Part shown: positions 22,300 to 35,100 of the stretch, in pieces
How the letters are laid out: every line of letters starts with the position of its first letter
Numbering within the stretch: the stretch's first letter is position 1
From: Tetrahymena elliotti 4EA
Lineage: Eukaryota; Ciliophora; Oligohymenophorea; Hymenostomatida; Tetrahymenidae
Length of the DNA: 64,000 bases
Reading direction: 5' to 3'
Assembly: GCA_000231825.2 (NCBI GenBank)
Contig: JH720390.1
Coordinates: 69,220-133,219, forward strand
Notes under the pieces: model-generated
What the model was told of the DNA's origin: nothing
The model's database searches: none
The model's input: only the letters and a program-made list of their open reading frames with translations
Position numbers and translations under genes: made by a program

Positions 22300-25200
22300 T
22301 CAGTCTTCTAACTTTACTCCAAAATCATCACAAATTTCTTGGATTCTTTTTCCTTTTAAAACAGCTATTCTTTCAAAAACTGTTGAAATTACTTCCTAAT
22401 TAATAAATTAGTATTTTCTTAAATCTTACAAAAAAATTAATTTACCTTCATTTCATTCCATTGTTGTATTTTTTTCAGCCTATCTGAAGTAGGATTGGCA
22501 TTTTATTTTTTATCTAATAGAGCTTACTTCCTTAAATTAAGTTCTTTTTAATAACTTAGAAGCTACTCATCAGACATAGAGTCATATTTTTTACGGTCAC
22601 CAGCATTTTCTATTTTCAATTCAGTCTTTTCTACTGTATTTTCTTTTTATTCTTCGGTATGCTCTGGTTCCACTATTTTTGGCTTGGGTGGTGGTATAAC
22701 CATTTCAACAAAGTAATAGTCAATTCTTGCACTATTACATTTAGCATACTTTGGTAAAAACAATTCAACTATTCCTCTATATTTTAAAATTAAAGTTTAT
22801 AAAATTAAAAAAAAATTATTAAATTACATCTTTTCCTCAGATTTGAAGTCATGTAAAGTTGTATGTATTTGTTCATCTGTCAAGTTAGGGAATTAATCTT
22901 TGATAATCATGAAGCTACTTGGTTAATCTAATTTATTAAGGTATTCATAAAGTGATTTTAAGGACTCATCTTCTATTTCTAAGTCATCAGATTTTACAAC
23001 TCTTTCAGATTCGGCTATAAATAGTTTTGGTTCTTTAAAACCTATTGTAGCTGCATTGATAGTTATTTAATCAATTTAAGGCTCTTATGGGGGTTCAACC
23101 TTAGAAGATCCAAAGCTTGTTGTTAAACCTTTAGTTGGAGTTGTAATAATAGTCTTTGGTGCACTAAAACTATTCTTAGGTTAGATATAAGTTGTTTTTT
23201 TGTTAAGAGATGATCCAAAACCAAGTAAACTACTATTACTCTTTGATGATGAAAGAGTACCACTTCCAATCTTTGATTTTTAATTTGCATTTGAAAATTT
23301 AGAAGAAATATTCTTTAAATCAGAAAGTTCATCTTCACTTTCTTCTTCGCTTTCTGAACTAGATCCTTCTTCACTTGATTCATTTTCCTCTTCACTTTCT
23401 TCATCTTCTGAACTTTCTTATTTTTTACTTTTACTCTTTTCTGCCGCTTTTTTGGCTTTTTCATTTTCCTCTTTTGATACACTTAACTTAGTTTCTTTTT
23501 AGAGTTTTTAGTTTTAAGCTAAATCCTTTGTAGCTACCTATGGAATCGGAGCTTTACTCTAGATAGTGGTTAATTGCTAAATATTTGGACTAATTGTAAT
23601 ATTTGAGCTGGTTACTTTAGCTAGAAGATTAGTTACTTGTTATAAATGATTAGGAATATGGATGACTGAGTTTTGAATAAAAGTAACTTAATTTTACAAC
23701 TAATTTATTTGTTGTTAGATATTTGCTTAAGTCTAAAATTATTCTGGTTATTATTCAATAGTTTTATTATTGCTTAAAGACATATTAACCATACTCTATG
23801 GGATAATCATATTTGAAAACACAGAGGCTAATTATTAGAAAATACTTGCAATAGTCTAAGGAGCTTCACTAATACTTTTTTTAGGAACATTACTATCATC
23901 TTCTTGGTTTTTATTTAAGGTGTTTTAATTTTAATCTTAATCGCTATTTGAAACTTTTTCTTCAACAGTTTTTTCAGTTTGTTATTCTATTAACTATTTA
24001 CCTTCTTGTTAACCATTTTATTAGCTATCATTTACTATCTTCTAATTACCCTCTTCAAATTCAATTTCCATCTTTTTACTTTCATTTCCTTTTTCTTACT
24101 AATTATTATTTTCTTATTAGCCTAAGCCTTATTATTATTCAATATTAGTTTATGCTGAAATTTCTTTATTATTTTCTGCTTCATTATTTTACTATTCTTA
24201 ATTTTCATTTAACATTTAATGCCCTTCTTAATTTATTTATTGGTCTTTTTCATTTAAATTCTTAGAAATTTACTCCTATTCTTATTGCATTTATTGATTT
24301 TAATTCAAACATTAATCATTTTGTTAGATATTATCTTATTCTATTATTTATTATTCTGACTCTATTGTTTATTTATTCTCATCAATCATATTTTAACTTT
24401 ATTATTCATTAAATTCTTCTAAAGGTTAAATTTAATCATTTGCTTGCTAATTTTAAATATTTTTTCCCTATTCTTCGGATTAGGCTTCTATAACTTCTTT
24501 CTACTCAAGTTAATCCTATTAATTTACTTCTTAAATCTTCTAATTTTAATAATCAAATTCTTTGTTTTTGTTTATGTCATCTTCATTTTCTTAATTTAAT
24601 TGGTCACTTTGTTATTATTAAGAAAATTCTTTTTCCTAATTAAGCAGTAGTTGTTCATCTTAATTTAATTCTTCTGATTACTTTTATCTTTATTATGATG
24701 AGTATGTATTTGCAATATTTTTAAGTAGATCCATCTCATCATCATCCTCATCATCATCTTCTTCTTCATCTTCTTAAATAACTTTTGTTTCAACATTTTA
24801 GGTTATCTATTGGTCATTTTATTAAGCAGTTTTTTAATCTTCAATATTTGCCTCATGCTTTTCACTTTCAAAAACAGGGAGTTCTAGCAAATTAGAAGAT
24901 TCTTAATCATTATCATTTTTAACAGGCTCTTCATCATCATCAATATTTATTGTTGGCTATTTAATATCAAATCTTTCTATACCCTCAGGAATGTGAGAGA
25001 GTTAGCTTTATTACTAATTATTAGATGTATCTAAACACTAAAATATGTTCTACTTATTTTGAATTTAAAAATATTAATTATTCAATTCCAATTCTTATTC
25101 AAAGTTAGAAGTAAATTGATTTTATGAAGAAAAATTATTTATCTGTTAAGAATTAGGTTTAAATTATTCTTCTAAACTTCCTTAACTTGCTACAACTTGA

Positions 25201-25780
25201 TCATCTTTTTTAGTTGATAATTTTTTTATTTCTTACTCAAGGTGATTTCTTTGGAATATGTTCAAACTACTAAATTCCTCACCTTACTGAAGATTTTCAT
25301 CATTAAAAAAATTTGTTTAGGATTTATTCTTATTTGAATATGATAATGAGTTGTTAAGATTATCATTTTTTTAGCTCTAATTATGATGGAATTATTATTC
25401 ATCAAATTATTCTAAGATATCTTCTCTAAAAGAAACTATTTCTCCTTCATGCTGTTAATTATCTAATTTAATGTGGTATTTTAATTAAAATTATTAGAAA
25501 AAATAGTAGAAAGAAGCAAATATATACCTAATCCATCATTCTAAAGTAGTTCTTGTTGATAATTTTAGCTTTAAACTTAATTTTGCTAGTTGTTTGCCAT
25601 TTAATTTTAAGAGTTAATTTGCTAATTTGCTTCTTTTTATCCTTTTTTTAATTGTTCAATAAATTATACTTCAGATAGATTGTCATCATCTTCTGCCTAG
25701 TTATTTACATTAATCTCAATCAGGTCTTCATCGAATGCAAAATCTTATGATTCGCTAGCATCTTGGCTAATTTTGCTCAT
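22300..25780 (-). CDS. Acidic Gln/Asn-rich protein, 1104 aa
   Basis: Exons 25528-25780, 22828-25462, 22446-22776, 22300-22395; introns of 65, 51 and 50 nt; total 3315 nt in frame. Starts MSKISQDASESQDFAFDEDL. Not recognised. Residues about 90-560 are an extreme Gln/Asn/Glu low-complexity region in which most Gln codons are TAA or TAG. A Ser/Glu acidic stretch follows (SESSEDEESEEEN, SEEGSSSESEEESEDE) near residues 740-790, then a Ser/Thr-rich part. The C-terminal 220 residues look folded: SLYEYLNKLDQPSSFMII, DQFPNLTDEQIHTTLHDFKSEEK, GIVELFLPKYAKC, and the final helix ERIAVLKGKRIQEICDDFGVKLED. The acidity suggests a nuclear or chromatin role, but that is a guess. Confidence 0.75.
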
Positions 25781-26764
25781 GAATAAAAAACTTATGTTGA
25801 TTTTTCTTAAAAATATCCTATGTAGAATACAATATTTTTTCAATAATAAAAAGAATATATCAATTAATAATTAGCTTTAAAATAAGGAATTATAGTGGTT
25901 TTTATAATTTATATCATTTCTAAATCTTTACAAAATTGCGCTAATCTGATAAATTTCATCAGAATCTACTAAAAACTTTTTAAAGAGCGGTTAATAAAAA
26001 GAAATTATAAGAAGCAATCCAAATATATTTTTTTGATTAATTACAATTCAGATTAATAAATTTCTTCAAATCTTTATTTATTTTATCTTTTCTAAAAATA
26101 TTTTACTTTAAAGATTTTAAATAAAATGGTTTTTTTTAATTAATTTCCTTTTAGACTTCTTTTTTCTATCTTTTTTTAGCTTCTTTTGAAAGTTAAATAA
26201 AATAATTAAAAAATAATGGTTTTCACTTATTTTAAATCTGTTTTTAAAATAATAATTTAAAATTTTTTTTACAAGTGAAAGATAAAAAGAATTACTTAAT
26301 GATTTTCTAAATTTAATTGAGGGAAAACATTGAAAAGTCAAATTTAAAAGAATTTTAAGTAAAAATTGGCTTTTAATTTTATTTTTATGAATTACCATAG
26401 TTGCTCAAAGTTAAATTGTCTCTCAAAGTAAAGGTGATTTAAAATTTAAGGGTGCTATAAGGTTATCATTTTCCAAAAAAATTAATTATAAAAATCACCT
26501 TAAATTTGAGCAATTACGATATTTATTTAAAAATTCAAAAAAGACTAATCTCATTTTTTTTCCAATTTAACTTAGCTCATTTATCAATAATAAATATTTA
26601 TTTTTTTATTTTTAGAAATAATTCTTTTTAATTGATTTTATAATGAAAGATTTATTGAAAGTAAAATATTAATTAAATTATTTTAATTTTTAAAATAAAT
26701 TATAATTTTCTAAATTAAAACTCTTCTTTAAAAACATGAAACAAGTTAATATGGAATTTATTTT
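25781..26764. other. Intergenic spacer with an imperfect inverted repeat
   Basis: Promoter region of the acidic Gln-rich gene and downstream region of threonine aldolase. Contains the inverted repeat listed separately at 26399-26518; otherwise AT-rich with no gene. Confidence 0.5.
26399..26518. repeat. Imperfect inverted repeat
   Basis: The left arm has TTGCTCAAA...AAGGTGATTT (26401-26442) and the right arm AAATCACCTTAAATTTGAGCAA (about 26493-26514), so the word pair TTGCTCAAA / TTTGAGCAA and GGTGATTT / AAATCACC face each other around a roughly 50-nt loop. Confidence 0.5.
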
Positions 26765-27879
26765 TCATTATTAGAATTTTGATAAATAAGTTTTCAAAGT
26801 CTCATATAAGTAATCAACTTCTTTTTCTCTGGTATAGAAATGAGTTATAACTCTATAAACACCTTCAGAAGAAGCTCCACCAAACTTAATGTTATGTTCA
26901 AGCAAATACTAAACAAGATCATTAGATTTAATTTCAGGATTTTTGATTGAAAAGAAGATCATATTTATTTGAATATTAGAGTCATCGATTTCAACGAATG
27001 GTAAAGTCTTTAAGTTCTTAGCCAAACGAATAATAACTTCTAAGTCTTTACCTAAATGCTTTGTTTGTTCTTTTAAAGCAAGTAAACCAGGGGCAGCTAA
27101 AACTCCAACTTATCTCAATCCACCACCTTTTTCATTAAAGTAATTTGTTTTATTATTATAAATAATATTTTTGTATAAATTAATTTACCCATCATTTTTC
27201 TGGATTTAGTTGCTTTATGGATGAACTCTTTTGTTCCAACCATTAATGATCCTACAGGAGCGCATAATCCTTTAGAGAGACATAACATAACACTGTCACA
27301 ATATTGAGCAATTTCTTTTGCTTCTACTTTAAGATAAGTAGCAGCATTGAAAATTCTAGCACCATCCATATGTACTTTAATGTTATACTTTTTAGCAACT
27401 TCGTAGATTTCTTTAAGAGTCTCTAGAGGATATACTTTACCTTAAGAAGTTGGTTGTTCAACTGAAATGAGGCCTGTTCTAGGATAAACTATCCAATCAG
27501 TTTTTCTAATTAAGCTTTCTACTTACTTAGCAGTTAATAATCCACCAGTTTGAGATGTGTCAATGCATCTAAGTTAAGCATTGGAAATAATAGAAGCAGC
27601 TCCTGCTTCATACTATACTATATGACATTCATTTGCTAAGATTAACTCATCACCCTTTTGAACATGTGTAAAAATAGAGCATTAGTTACCAAAGCATCCA
27701 GATGGAACAAACAAAGCAGCTTCTTTTCCAAGAAGTTGAGCAGCGTATTCTTATAATTCAATAACAGTTGGATCATCTCCGAATACATCATCCCCAACAA
27801 TAGCATTAGCCATAGCTTAACGCATTTCAGGGGTAGGCTTGGTAACAGTGTCACTTCTAAAATCAATAAAATCTTCCAT
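26765..27879 (-). CDS. L-threonine aldolase (PLP enzyme)
   Basis: Exons 27189-27879 and 26765-27126 with a 62-nt intron; 350 aa. Cleaves L-threonine or L-allo-threonine to glycine and acetaldehyde, a cytosolic PLP reaction feeding glycine metabolism. Full-length family match: [17 protein letters not shown] near the N-terminus, [16 protein letters not shown]-type [13 protein letters not shown], the EQPTSQGKVYPLE block, [11 protein letters not shown] (Asp that contacts the PLP ring) at about 170, and the PLP-lysine in [12 protein letters not shown] at residue 203. The [15 protein letters not shown] segment spans the intron. Ends KTYLSKFQQ before TGA 26765-26767; the two terminal Gln are TAA codons. 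Higher GC than its surroundings suggests good expression. Substrate stereospecificity cannot be told. Confidence 0.95.
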
Positions 27880-28817
27880 ATCTTTAAAATTAAAATTTTT
27901 GTTTAGTAATTGCAATTTTTTTTATTGATTAATATCTTTTTTTGATAAATCTTTGTTAGATATAAATAGAAAAAAGAGAGAAGAAATTGCAATCTTAAGA
28001 ATGCAATTAAAATCACATTTTATTATCATCATCAATTATTTATTAATATTTGTGTATTTAACATACCAGTATTATTCATTAATTTCTTTTATTAAAAATA
28101 TTTATTAACTTAGATTAACAATTGTTTTCAGGGTATTTTTTAGTAGAAACATTATAAAATAATTAATTAAAGATATTTTTTCAACATTAGATCTAATATT
28201 GTAAAAAGCATTTGGAGCACTATTAACAAAAGATAGATATTCAAATATTATTTACATCATTAATAAAGTTTAATAATTTATCTAATTTTTAACTAGGCTG
28301 GGGTTTGACATGGAGGAAGATTTTATGGGGAGATTAGACAAATTGAAACTATAATATCATCTGTATTAGAATAAATATATATATTTCCCCTAAATGAGTC
28401 CCCCTCCCATTTAACAAAAGATATTTCATAAAAATTAAACATTTGATAAATTTTACATACTCTAAATTAAAAATCTTTTAAAGTTCTACTTAAAGATAGT
28501 TTATAAGATAATTTAGAAAATAAAATAGAAATATGAATAATAAAAATGAAGATACAAAGACTAATAATAGAACCCGTATCTTAAATATGATTATTGCTGA
28601 ATTCCAAAGAAAAAATGTTATTTCTAGGAGAAAGAAAGAATTATTCTTATTGTGTTTTGTTATATGAATAATAAAAAAAATAATTATCAAATCAAAGAGA
28701 GGAAGTTAATAAAAGCAGTAGCTCTCATATATAATTAATAGTCAAATAATAATATCAAAATATAAAATTAAAAACTTTAAAGAAACTAAAAAGCTAAACA
28801 AAAAAGAATCAGTAAAA
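27880..28817. other. Intergenic, divergent promoter region
   Basis: Shared upstream region of threonine aldolase (minus) and PDAP1 (plus). AT-rich; a short GC-richer patch at 28290-28420 holds no recognisable gene. Confidence 0.5.
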
Positions 28818-29450
28818 ATGGGAAAAGACGAATTTGGACGTAATAGAAAGTTTACTCAAAGAGGTAAGGAAAAACACTTTGACGATGTTCAAGAAAAAGA
28901 TATCATTGATGCCACTAGTAGATTGGGAATTTAGGAAGATAGTGATGATGACGAAGATAATCAAAAGGAATAAAAAGTTACTAATACTCAAGTTAAAAAG
29001 ACATAAAAATAGTTAGACGATGAATAAGAGTAAGAGTAAAACGATAAATTCTTTAATAAAAAGCAAGGCCCTAGAAATTATTAAATGCCATCTTCAAGCA
29101 GTGATGAAGAAGGAGAAGAAGAAAAACCTAAGGTTTAAGAAAAGCCTAAGGTTGTAGAGAAGCCTGCTAAATAATAGGAAAAACCTAAAAAGCCTGCTAA
29201 AAAGGAAGAGTCTGATGAAGAAGAAGAAGAGATTCCAACCTAAAAGAAACCCGCTTCTAAGAAACCATAAAACAATTAAAAGGAAGGAGGTCCTTCTTCA
29301 GGAATCAGTGCTGCTGATAAGCAAAAGGCTGATTTGGCTAGATTAGCTGAAATCAGAGCTAGAAGAGAAAGAGCTGCTAAAGAAAAGGAAGAGGCTCAAA
29401 AGATAGAAAATGCTAAGCAAACTTAAGGTCAAAAGAAAACACAATTCTGA
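28818..29450 (+). CDS. PDAP1: PDAP1 / PP28-type phosphoprotein
   Basis: Intronless, 210 aa, MGKDEFGRNRKFTQRGKEKHF... to QKKTQF. Related to the 28-kDa heat- and acid-stable phosphoprotein (HASPP28, casein kinase substrate). The family core is at the C-terminus: GISAADKQKADLARLAEIRARRERAAKEKEEA, matching the PP28 DLARL..IR..RE.AA signature. Acidic CK2-type sites occur in SSSSDEEGEEE and EESDEEEEE, with Lys/Pro-rich spacers (EKPKVVEKPAK). It is highly charged and probably disordered. A casein kinase 2 catalytic gene lies at 48238 in this window, but the distance is no evidence of linkage. Start chosen at the AAAA-preceded ATG; the shorter frame in +1 is a shadow. Confidence 0.93.
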
Positions 29451-30420
29451 GAATATTATGTGAACAAAACATATGTTAAAAACAAATATATAATTCTATA
29501 ATCAAAAATCTAAAACATCATTTGGTATTACTTATTTGTACAATATATAACTTTCGTCTGAAAGAAAAACTTCATATTTTTTGTAGTTATAGTAGTTTAT
29601 CAATACTTTAATTACTTCACTTCTCCTTTCTAATTAAATCTATTTGATAATTAACAAAACACTAACATCACTACTATTTTTGGATTATTTCTTCAATTCT
29701 AAAATAAAAAGGCAGCCTTTTATTTTAATTTTTTTGGAAAATATTTTTTCTTTTACAATTTCAATAAATCATTGTCAATAAATAAAAAAGTTTTTATGAT
29801 AATTGCAAATTTTACAAACACAAAATTCTTTTAATATTTTTTATGATTTGTTTGTTTGTTGCTGGTAAAACCAGCAAAAAGTAATTGATTTTAAAAATAT
29901 TGAGTTATTTAAAAAGAAATTTGAGTAAAATAATATTTGTAATTCAAAAAGAAGATTATTAAGCGGAAATTAAGAAGAAGAAGCATAAATAGGTTTTAAA
30001 CATGCTAACAAGTAAACTCTTATTAAGATTAATAAATCATTTCAAATATTATGATTATGCAGTATTTTATTTTCAATGTTGTTTTTAGAAACTTCTTTGC
30101 CTTTTATCTAAACACCAAGTAAGTAAGTAAACACCTAATCAAGATAATAGAGAGTTCAATGTTTTGGATATAAATTTGAGTAACTTTCTTAGATATCATT
30201 TTAAATTCATGACTAAGATTGAAAGCTCTAATGATATATTAAATGATTTTTCAAATGCTTGTTAATGTATCAATCAATCAAATTTAATTAGCTTAATCCA
30301 TAATATGCCACTTCTTTTTTATTACTTTTTTTTCATATCTTCTTCCTTTTGACTTGCTATAATAAGCTTACTGACATAATAAGATATGAAATTAATTGAA
30401 TTAAGAAAGAAGCTGTTTGC
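29451..30420. other. Intergenic, with a weak short ORF
   Basis: Between convergent genes. It holds a perfect 8-bp hairpin (29859-29877) and a 116-codon plus-strand frame (30002-30352) that is not persuasive as a gene. Confidence 0.4.
29859..29877 (+). other. Perfect short hairpin in PDAP1 3' region
   Basis: TTGCTGGT, three-base loop AAA, ACCAGCAA. It sits about 410 nt after the PDAP1 stop, probably outside the 3' UTR. Unusually GC-rich for this region; role unknown. Confidence 0.45.
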
Positions 30421-30570
30421 TCAGTTCTTGGTGTAGCCAAGAATGGTAGCAGCTCTTTGGAAATCAGCACCACCGCACTTTCTATCTAAACAGAATTCAA
30501 TATATCTCTTTTGACTTAATTTGAAGCAATTTCTTAAGCAGAGATCTATTTTAGAATAGTATAAAGACAT
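30421..30570 (-). CDS. Small Cys-rich protein or terminal exon, 49 aa
   Basis: ATG at 30570 gives MSLYYSKIDLCLRNCFKLSQ... ending GYTKN before TGA 30421-30423. Four cysteines (C..LRNC, then EFC and RKC) lie in a compact helical-looking segment. GC content and codon choice are well above the surroundings, so it is probably expressed. It may stand alone or be the last exon of the ORF beginning at 31108: AG at the AAATAG just before ATCTCTGC is a usable acceptor, and phase would allow a join, but the donor would be a poor GTC. No function assigned; the cysteine spacing is not a standard twin CX9C. Confidence 0.55.
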   Translation of the reverse strand: MSLYYSKIDLCLRNCFKLSQKRYIEFCLDRKCGGADFQRAATILGYTKN

Positions 30571-30802
30571 GATAATTATAATTTAAAATAAAATAAAATA
30601 TAAATAATATTTTAAGCAATAACATCGAGAATTGATTTCATTTAAATGCAAAATTAAACTCTTTCTTTCAAAAATATTTTAGATTTATTTGAGAATTTTT
30701 ATAATTTGATTCATTCATTAATCAGGTTTTCAAAAAATCTCAACTCAATTTTAAATTTCCCAAACTACTCATACTTTGTGACATCTTATTTCATTTATTA
30801 AC

Positions 30803-31108
30803 TCATTTGTTTGCTTTTTATAAACTATTTTGCTCATTTTTTAACTTTTTTAAATTTTAACACTATTTCGATGTTGTTGCTTAAAAATAAATGGCTTAAT
30901 AACTATTCTAATTAATTCTAAATTTATTACTTTATTCAAGACCTTATTGACCGTTAATCAATTATTCTCTGAGAATTTTTTGATTAGTAACGTGATTTTC
31001 TTCAAGAGTGGGTCCTTCTTTAAGTTTAGGGAATGAGTCGATGTAATCGAAATAGTGGGTATGTCCCATATGAACAGGAACATGAATAATATTGGTAGTG
31101 TTTTACAT
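30803..31108 (-). CDS. Small ORF, first half conserved-looking, 101 aa or first exon
   Basis: ATG at 31108 (context AAGGAAATG) gives MQNTTNIIHVPVHMGHTHYF, then DYIDSFPKLKEGPTLEENHV. The first 50 codons are GC-richer and biased like an expressed gene; from about residue 52 (after REQLINGQQ) the text turns into Gln/Asn-rich filler up to TGA 30803-30805. That break suggests exon 1 ends near 30955 and is spliced to the Cys-rich exon at 30421-30570, giving a protein of about 95 aa. Not recognised; no signal peptide or membrane segment. Confidence 0.5.
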
Positions 31109-32180
31109 TTCCTTTTATATTAATTTGTTTTTTCTTTTCGCTTTTCTTTTTTGTTTTTTGTTTTAATTTTTCCTTTGATTTCTTAATCCAATAATATCAA
31201 CTTAGATAAATATTTGTATTTATCTTATACTCCTTTATTCTTTCAATAATTTATTTATTTTTTATTTCATGCTTAAGTCCTTCATTTTATGATCTTTCCC
31301 TTTATTCCTTAAAGAATATCAAAAGCACTATCCAATACTTCTTTTCATGTTGCTTTTTAAACTTAAGAAATTTTGCATAAATTTTGGATATTTCTCGTCA
31401 TTTTTTTATTTTTCATTTTTTATCACTCCAATTCAGAACCCATAGATATTTCCATTAAATATCTTGTCAAAAACAAACCTATCAAAGATCTTTAACACTA
31501 TCTAAATATCAGAAGAAAACAAAGAAATTTAACTAGCAGCTTAAAATATTTTTTATTTTTGATACAAAAATATTTTTTTTTCAATCTTAAATGTTTTTCT
31601 CAATTCATTTAATTAAGAAATACTATTTTATTTTCTTTTATTTAAAATAATTAATCAATCATTTAGATTTAATTCAATTTAATTGTTTTTAAAAGCCTTA
31701 ATATGAATTTGTATCAAAAGCCTTAATATGAATTTATAGTGTTTTTTTGTTCAAAATAATTTTTATCACTTTTCTTTCATTTATTAATTTCTTCGAAGTA
31801 TCATACTGTTATTTTATTTTTTATAGCAAAATATGGAAAAGATTTAGTAAAAAATAATCATAAGTTATATTTAATTCTTTTAAAATTGGATAGATAAATA
31901 AGAAGATATTATGGTACAAAATGTTAATCTTACAAACCTTTAGCAAATCATAATATATAATTGTTAGCATAATAAATACAAACAAAAATGACACTTAAAA
32001 TGCTTTACAAAAGAATAAGTGAAGAATATATATTAGCTTGAATTAATTTTAACTTAGAGTAATTTAAACATGTTTTGGAGAAGTATATTTACATAAATTG
32101 AAGAATATTTATTAGTAAGGAATAATCAATTTATAGATAGATATGCTTGTATTCATGCAAATATTTAGTAAGTAGTTTTA
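31109..32180. other. Intergenic with a short tandem duplication
   Basis: Upstream region of the small gene and downstream region of the MORN gene. A 20-bp word is repeated with a 25-bp period (31691-31710 and 31716-31735). No gene recognised. Confidence 0.5.
31691..31735. repeat. Tandem duplication, 25-bp period
   Basis: AAAAGCCTTAATATGAATTT occurs twice, five bases apart. Too short to interpret. Confidence 0.7.
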
Positions 32181-35100
32181 TCATTAGTTAAGTTAGTTGG
32201 GTACCACAAATTTGGAAGTTTTAAATGCAAGAGGTATTTATGTTGGTGAATTAGAACTTTGAATCAATTATTATTGGTCTTAGTTTTAATCTTGAAAAGA
32301 TACATTTAAATTTAAATTTTAAGATCTTCTCATAGGTTAGGAAATATCCTAAAAGATTTTCATTCTTTGTATTTTTAAAGGGCTAGGAGGAGATTAATCT
32401 CTCAAGGGATATTAAAATTAGTTTTAATTGTATGGCTAGTGTTAAAATCTCTATGAAGATAGGCCATACTCAGAATAATTTGGTCTATTTTCTTAATTAA
32501 ATATAGAGCTTTGTCTTTATGAATTCATATAAGAATTATTAACAGAGTTATTTTAAGAATTTCTGTTAGGAGAATATTTAATAGCAGAATTTTATTGTTA
32601 TTTAATTAATTCTCCCAGAGTTAAAGATTGGCTATTGAATGAAGGAGAGTAATATTTTTGTTGTCCAATTTACATCTTAAGCTTCTCATTATGCTAAATA
32701 GATTTTTAATTAGCTTCATTCTCTGCTTATTAGTAGAATTTAGTAGGAGATTCTCTTTTTTCTAAAAATATTTAGCTATTTAGCTTAGGTGTTTCTATTC
32801 TACTATTTAAGATAGGAGCAGACAAATCTCTTTATGAATTAAATATTTCTCTCTTTTTTGGTAACAATTTGGATTGATTAAGCAATTATGATGAATTTTA
32901 TATTTTTTGGCTTTCTAGTAAGCTGCTATTTTGAATTTCTCTAATTGTTGAAAGTCTCAAGCTTGAAGAATTATCTTAAAATATTGGAGAATATTTTCTT
33001 CCAGTCAAACTCCCTTGCATGAGAGACCTCGTAGGACTCATTTAAATAGATTTTTTTAAATTTTAAGTTGATTAATTCTATTGATATGGTTGACTACTAT
33101 TTATCAATTAACTACTTACTAGATTATTAATGATTTTCTTTTACTGGTTTTAAGGAGAGAAAGTTAAGTTTTTCTAATATGTTGAAGAGGTTAATTAATT
33201 TATCTATTAGCTACTTTTTAATGGGCTTTGATCAAAGATTTTGCTTCTGATAATTTGACTTCTCTAAGGAGATTGTAGATTAGATGAACTTTAATTAAAT
33301 TATAAGTTTTCTGGAATATCGTTTAGTAATTGTGATGCAATATGATTGTCATTCAAACTTTTACTTTAATTCATTTAACTGCTTATAAGTTTCTTTACAG
33401 AAATACTTCCATTATTATTTCCATTTTCTTGTATAAGTTGAATCGAGCTATTTTGCTTACTTAGATTCTCATTATTGAATATTGCTTTTGGATTAGCTGA
33501 TGTGCGATCAGAAAGAGCATGAAAATTGTTATTATTTTCTAAGCTTTTTATTAAGTTTTAAGATTATGATAATACTTCTTTTTAGTAAGTACTGCTTAGT
33601 AATCTATCCATAACAGGAGATTTAGGTTGACTGCTTTAAGCTCCCATTTTAGAATTTCTAAAAATACTTTTAGATAATATAGAAGTAGAGGGTCTCACAG
33701 GAGAACCTTAAGCATCTATTGTGATATTTTAGTTCGAATTAGGATCTAGTTAGTGGTCATCTTATATTTAACTTTAGACTAGGTGATTAAAAGGTTATAC
33801 AGTAATCATTTTATTTTAACTTTAATTAAATATTTGTAATTTAGCTCCTACATGATTAGACATAGTTGACCCATTAGAACTTTTTCTGTAGCTTGCCCTA
33901 CTACTTTATTCTTGTTATGCAAAATCAACTTTTTTTAAGATTTATTCTTCGTCTTCTAATGCTTCACATCTTGATACATCAAAAAATTGATTCTTTTATC
34001 TTTTTGCATGGATTGTTAGGTCTTCTTTGATGGATTTAATGATTGACTCTAAATTAATTCCTATTCCTTTCAAATTTATATTTCCATCTAAATACTCAAC
34101 ACTTTTTTCATGAATTTTCTACTTCATTTTTCTTACTAGCTATGCTGGATACTCCGTGCCTCCATTTAACACTTTAATACATTCATTTCTTTTGAAATAA
34201 GCATAAATATAAGTATTTGTTGATTAGGTATAATATATTCCCTATCCTTCCATCTAATCTCTCCTAAAGTATCCATCATAAATATCACCATTATCATGTA
34301 AAGTTCTGCCTAATCCTTATATTTTACCATCCTCATATGAACCGCACATCTATTTGTATAAAAGTATTAAATAAAATAGAATTGTTAGTAAAAAAATTAT
34401 TTTAGAAAAAATCTGAAATTCGAAGCAGTGTGTTATTTCAAATCAGATAATTTTATCAATTTGATATATATAAATATGAATAAATCAAACATTTTTACTT
34501 GCAATAAATCGTTGGTAAAAATACATCCTAAGCCATTTAAATTACCTGATTTATCAATGTAGCCTACATATTTTTATCTTGTATTCGATTCGCATTCCAA
34601 CAAAGAAAGAGAGCAATTAACATCTTTTTTAAATATTGTTTCTAATTGTAAATCTAAAAAATTTATAAATTTAGCTGATGTTTGCTAATCTTTTATCAAA
34701 AATGAAGGGAGCTGCTTTATATCTTCAACTGTTTCTTCTTATATTTCTCTTATCTTTTTCCCTTATTAGTATTCACAGAATTTCCAAACTCTTGTTTAAG
34801 AGTTAAATAAATAAACTCTTCCGTGCATAGTACTTTATGAAAAAAATCCAACAATAAAGCTTTCTTTTAGTTACAAGCATCCAAAGCCGTTTACTTTCCC
34901 TCTTTCAAATTAACCATAAAAAATACCTCCTTACTTAAATAGAATTACTCCTTCTCCATGGAAATTATCTTAATAAAATCCTCCAAAGTAGACATTTCCA
35001 TCATCATGAATAAACATCCCAATACCATCCTTACGATAATGTAGGATATCTCCTTCATAAACACCATTATTCAATTCGCACCTATAATGTTTGCGCTATT

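Noticed and set aside
30002..30352. A 116-codon plus-strand ORF in ciliate code (MLTSKLLLRL...).
   Set aside because: A frame this long without TGA is expected fairly often in A/T-rich DNA; no codon bias, no recognisable domain, and its hydrophobic end is T-run filler.
31343..31560. Plus-strand frame around MLLFKLKKFC.
   Set aside because: Too short, no bias, no family resemblance.
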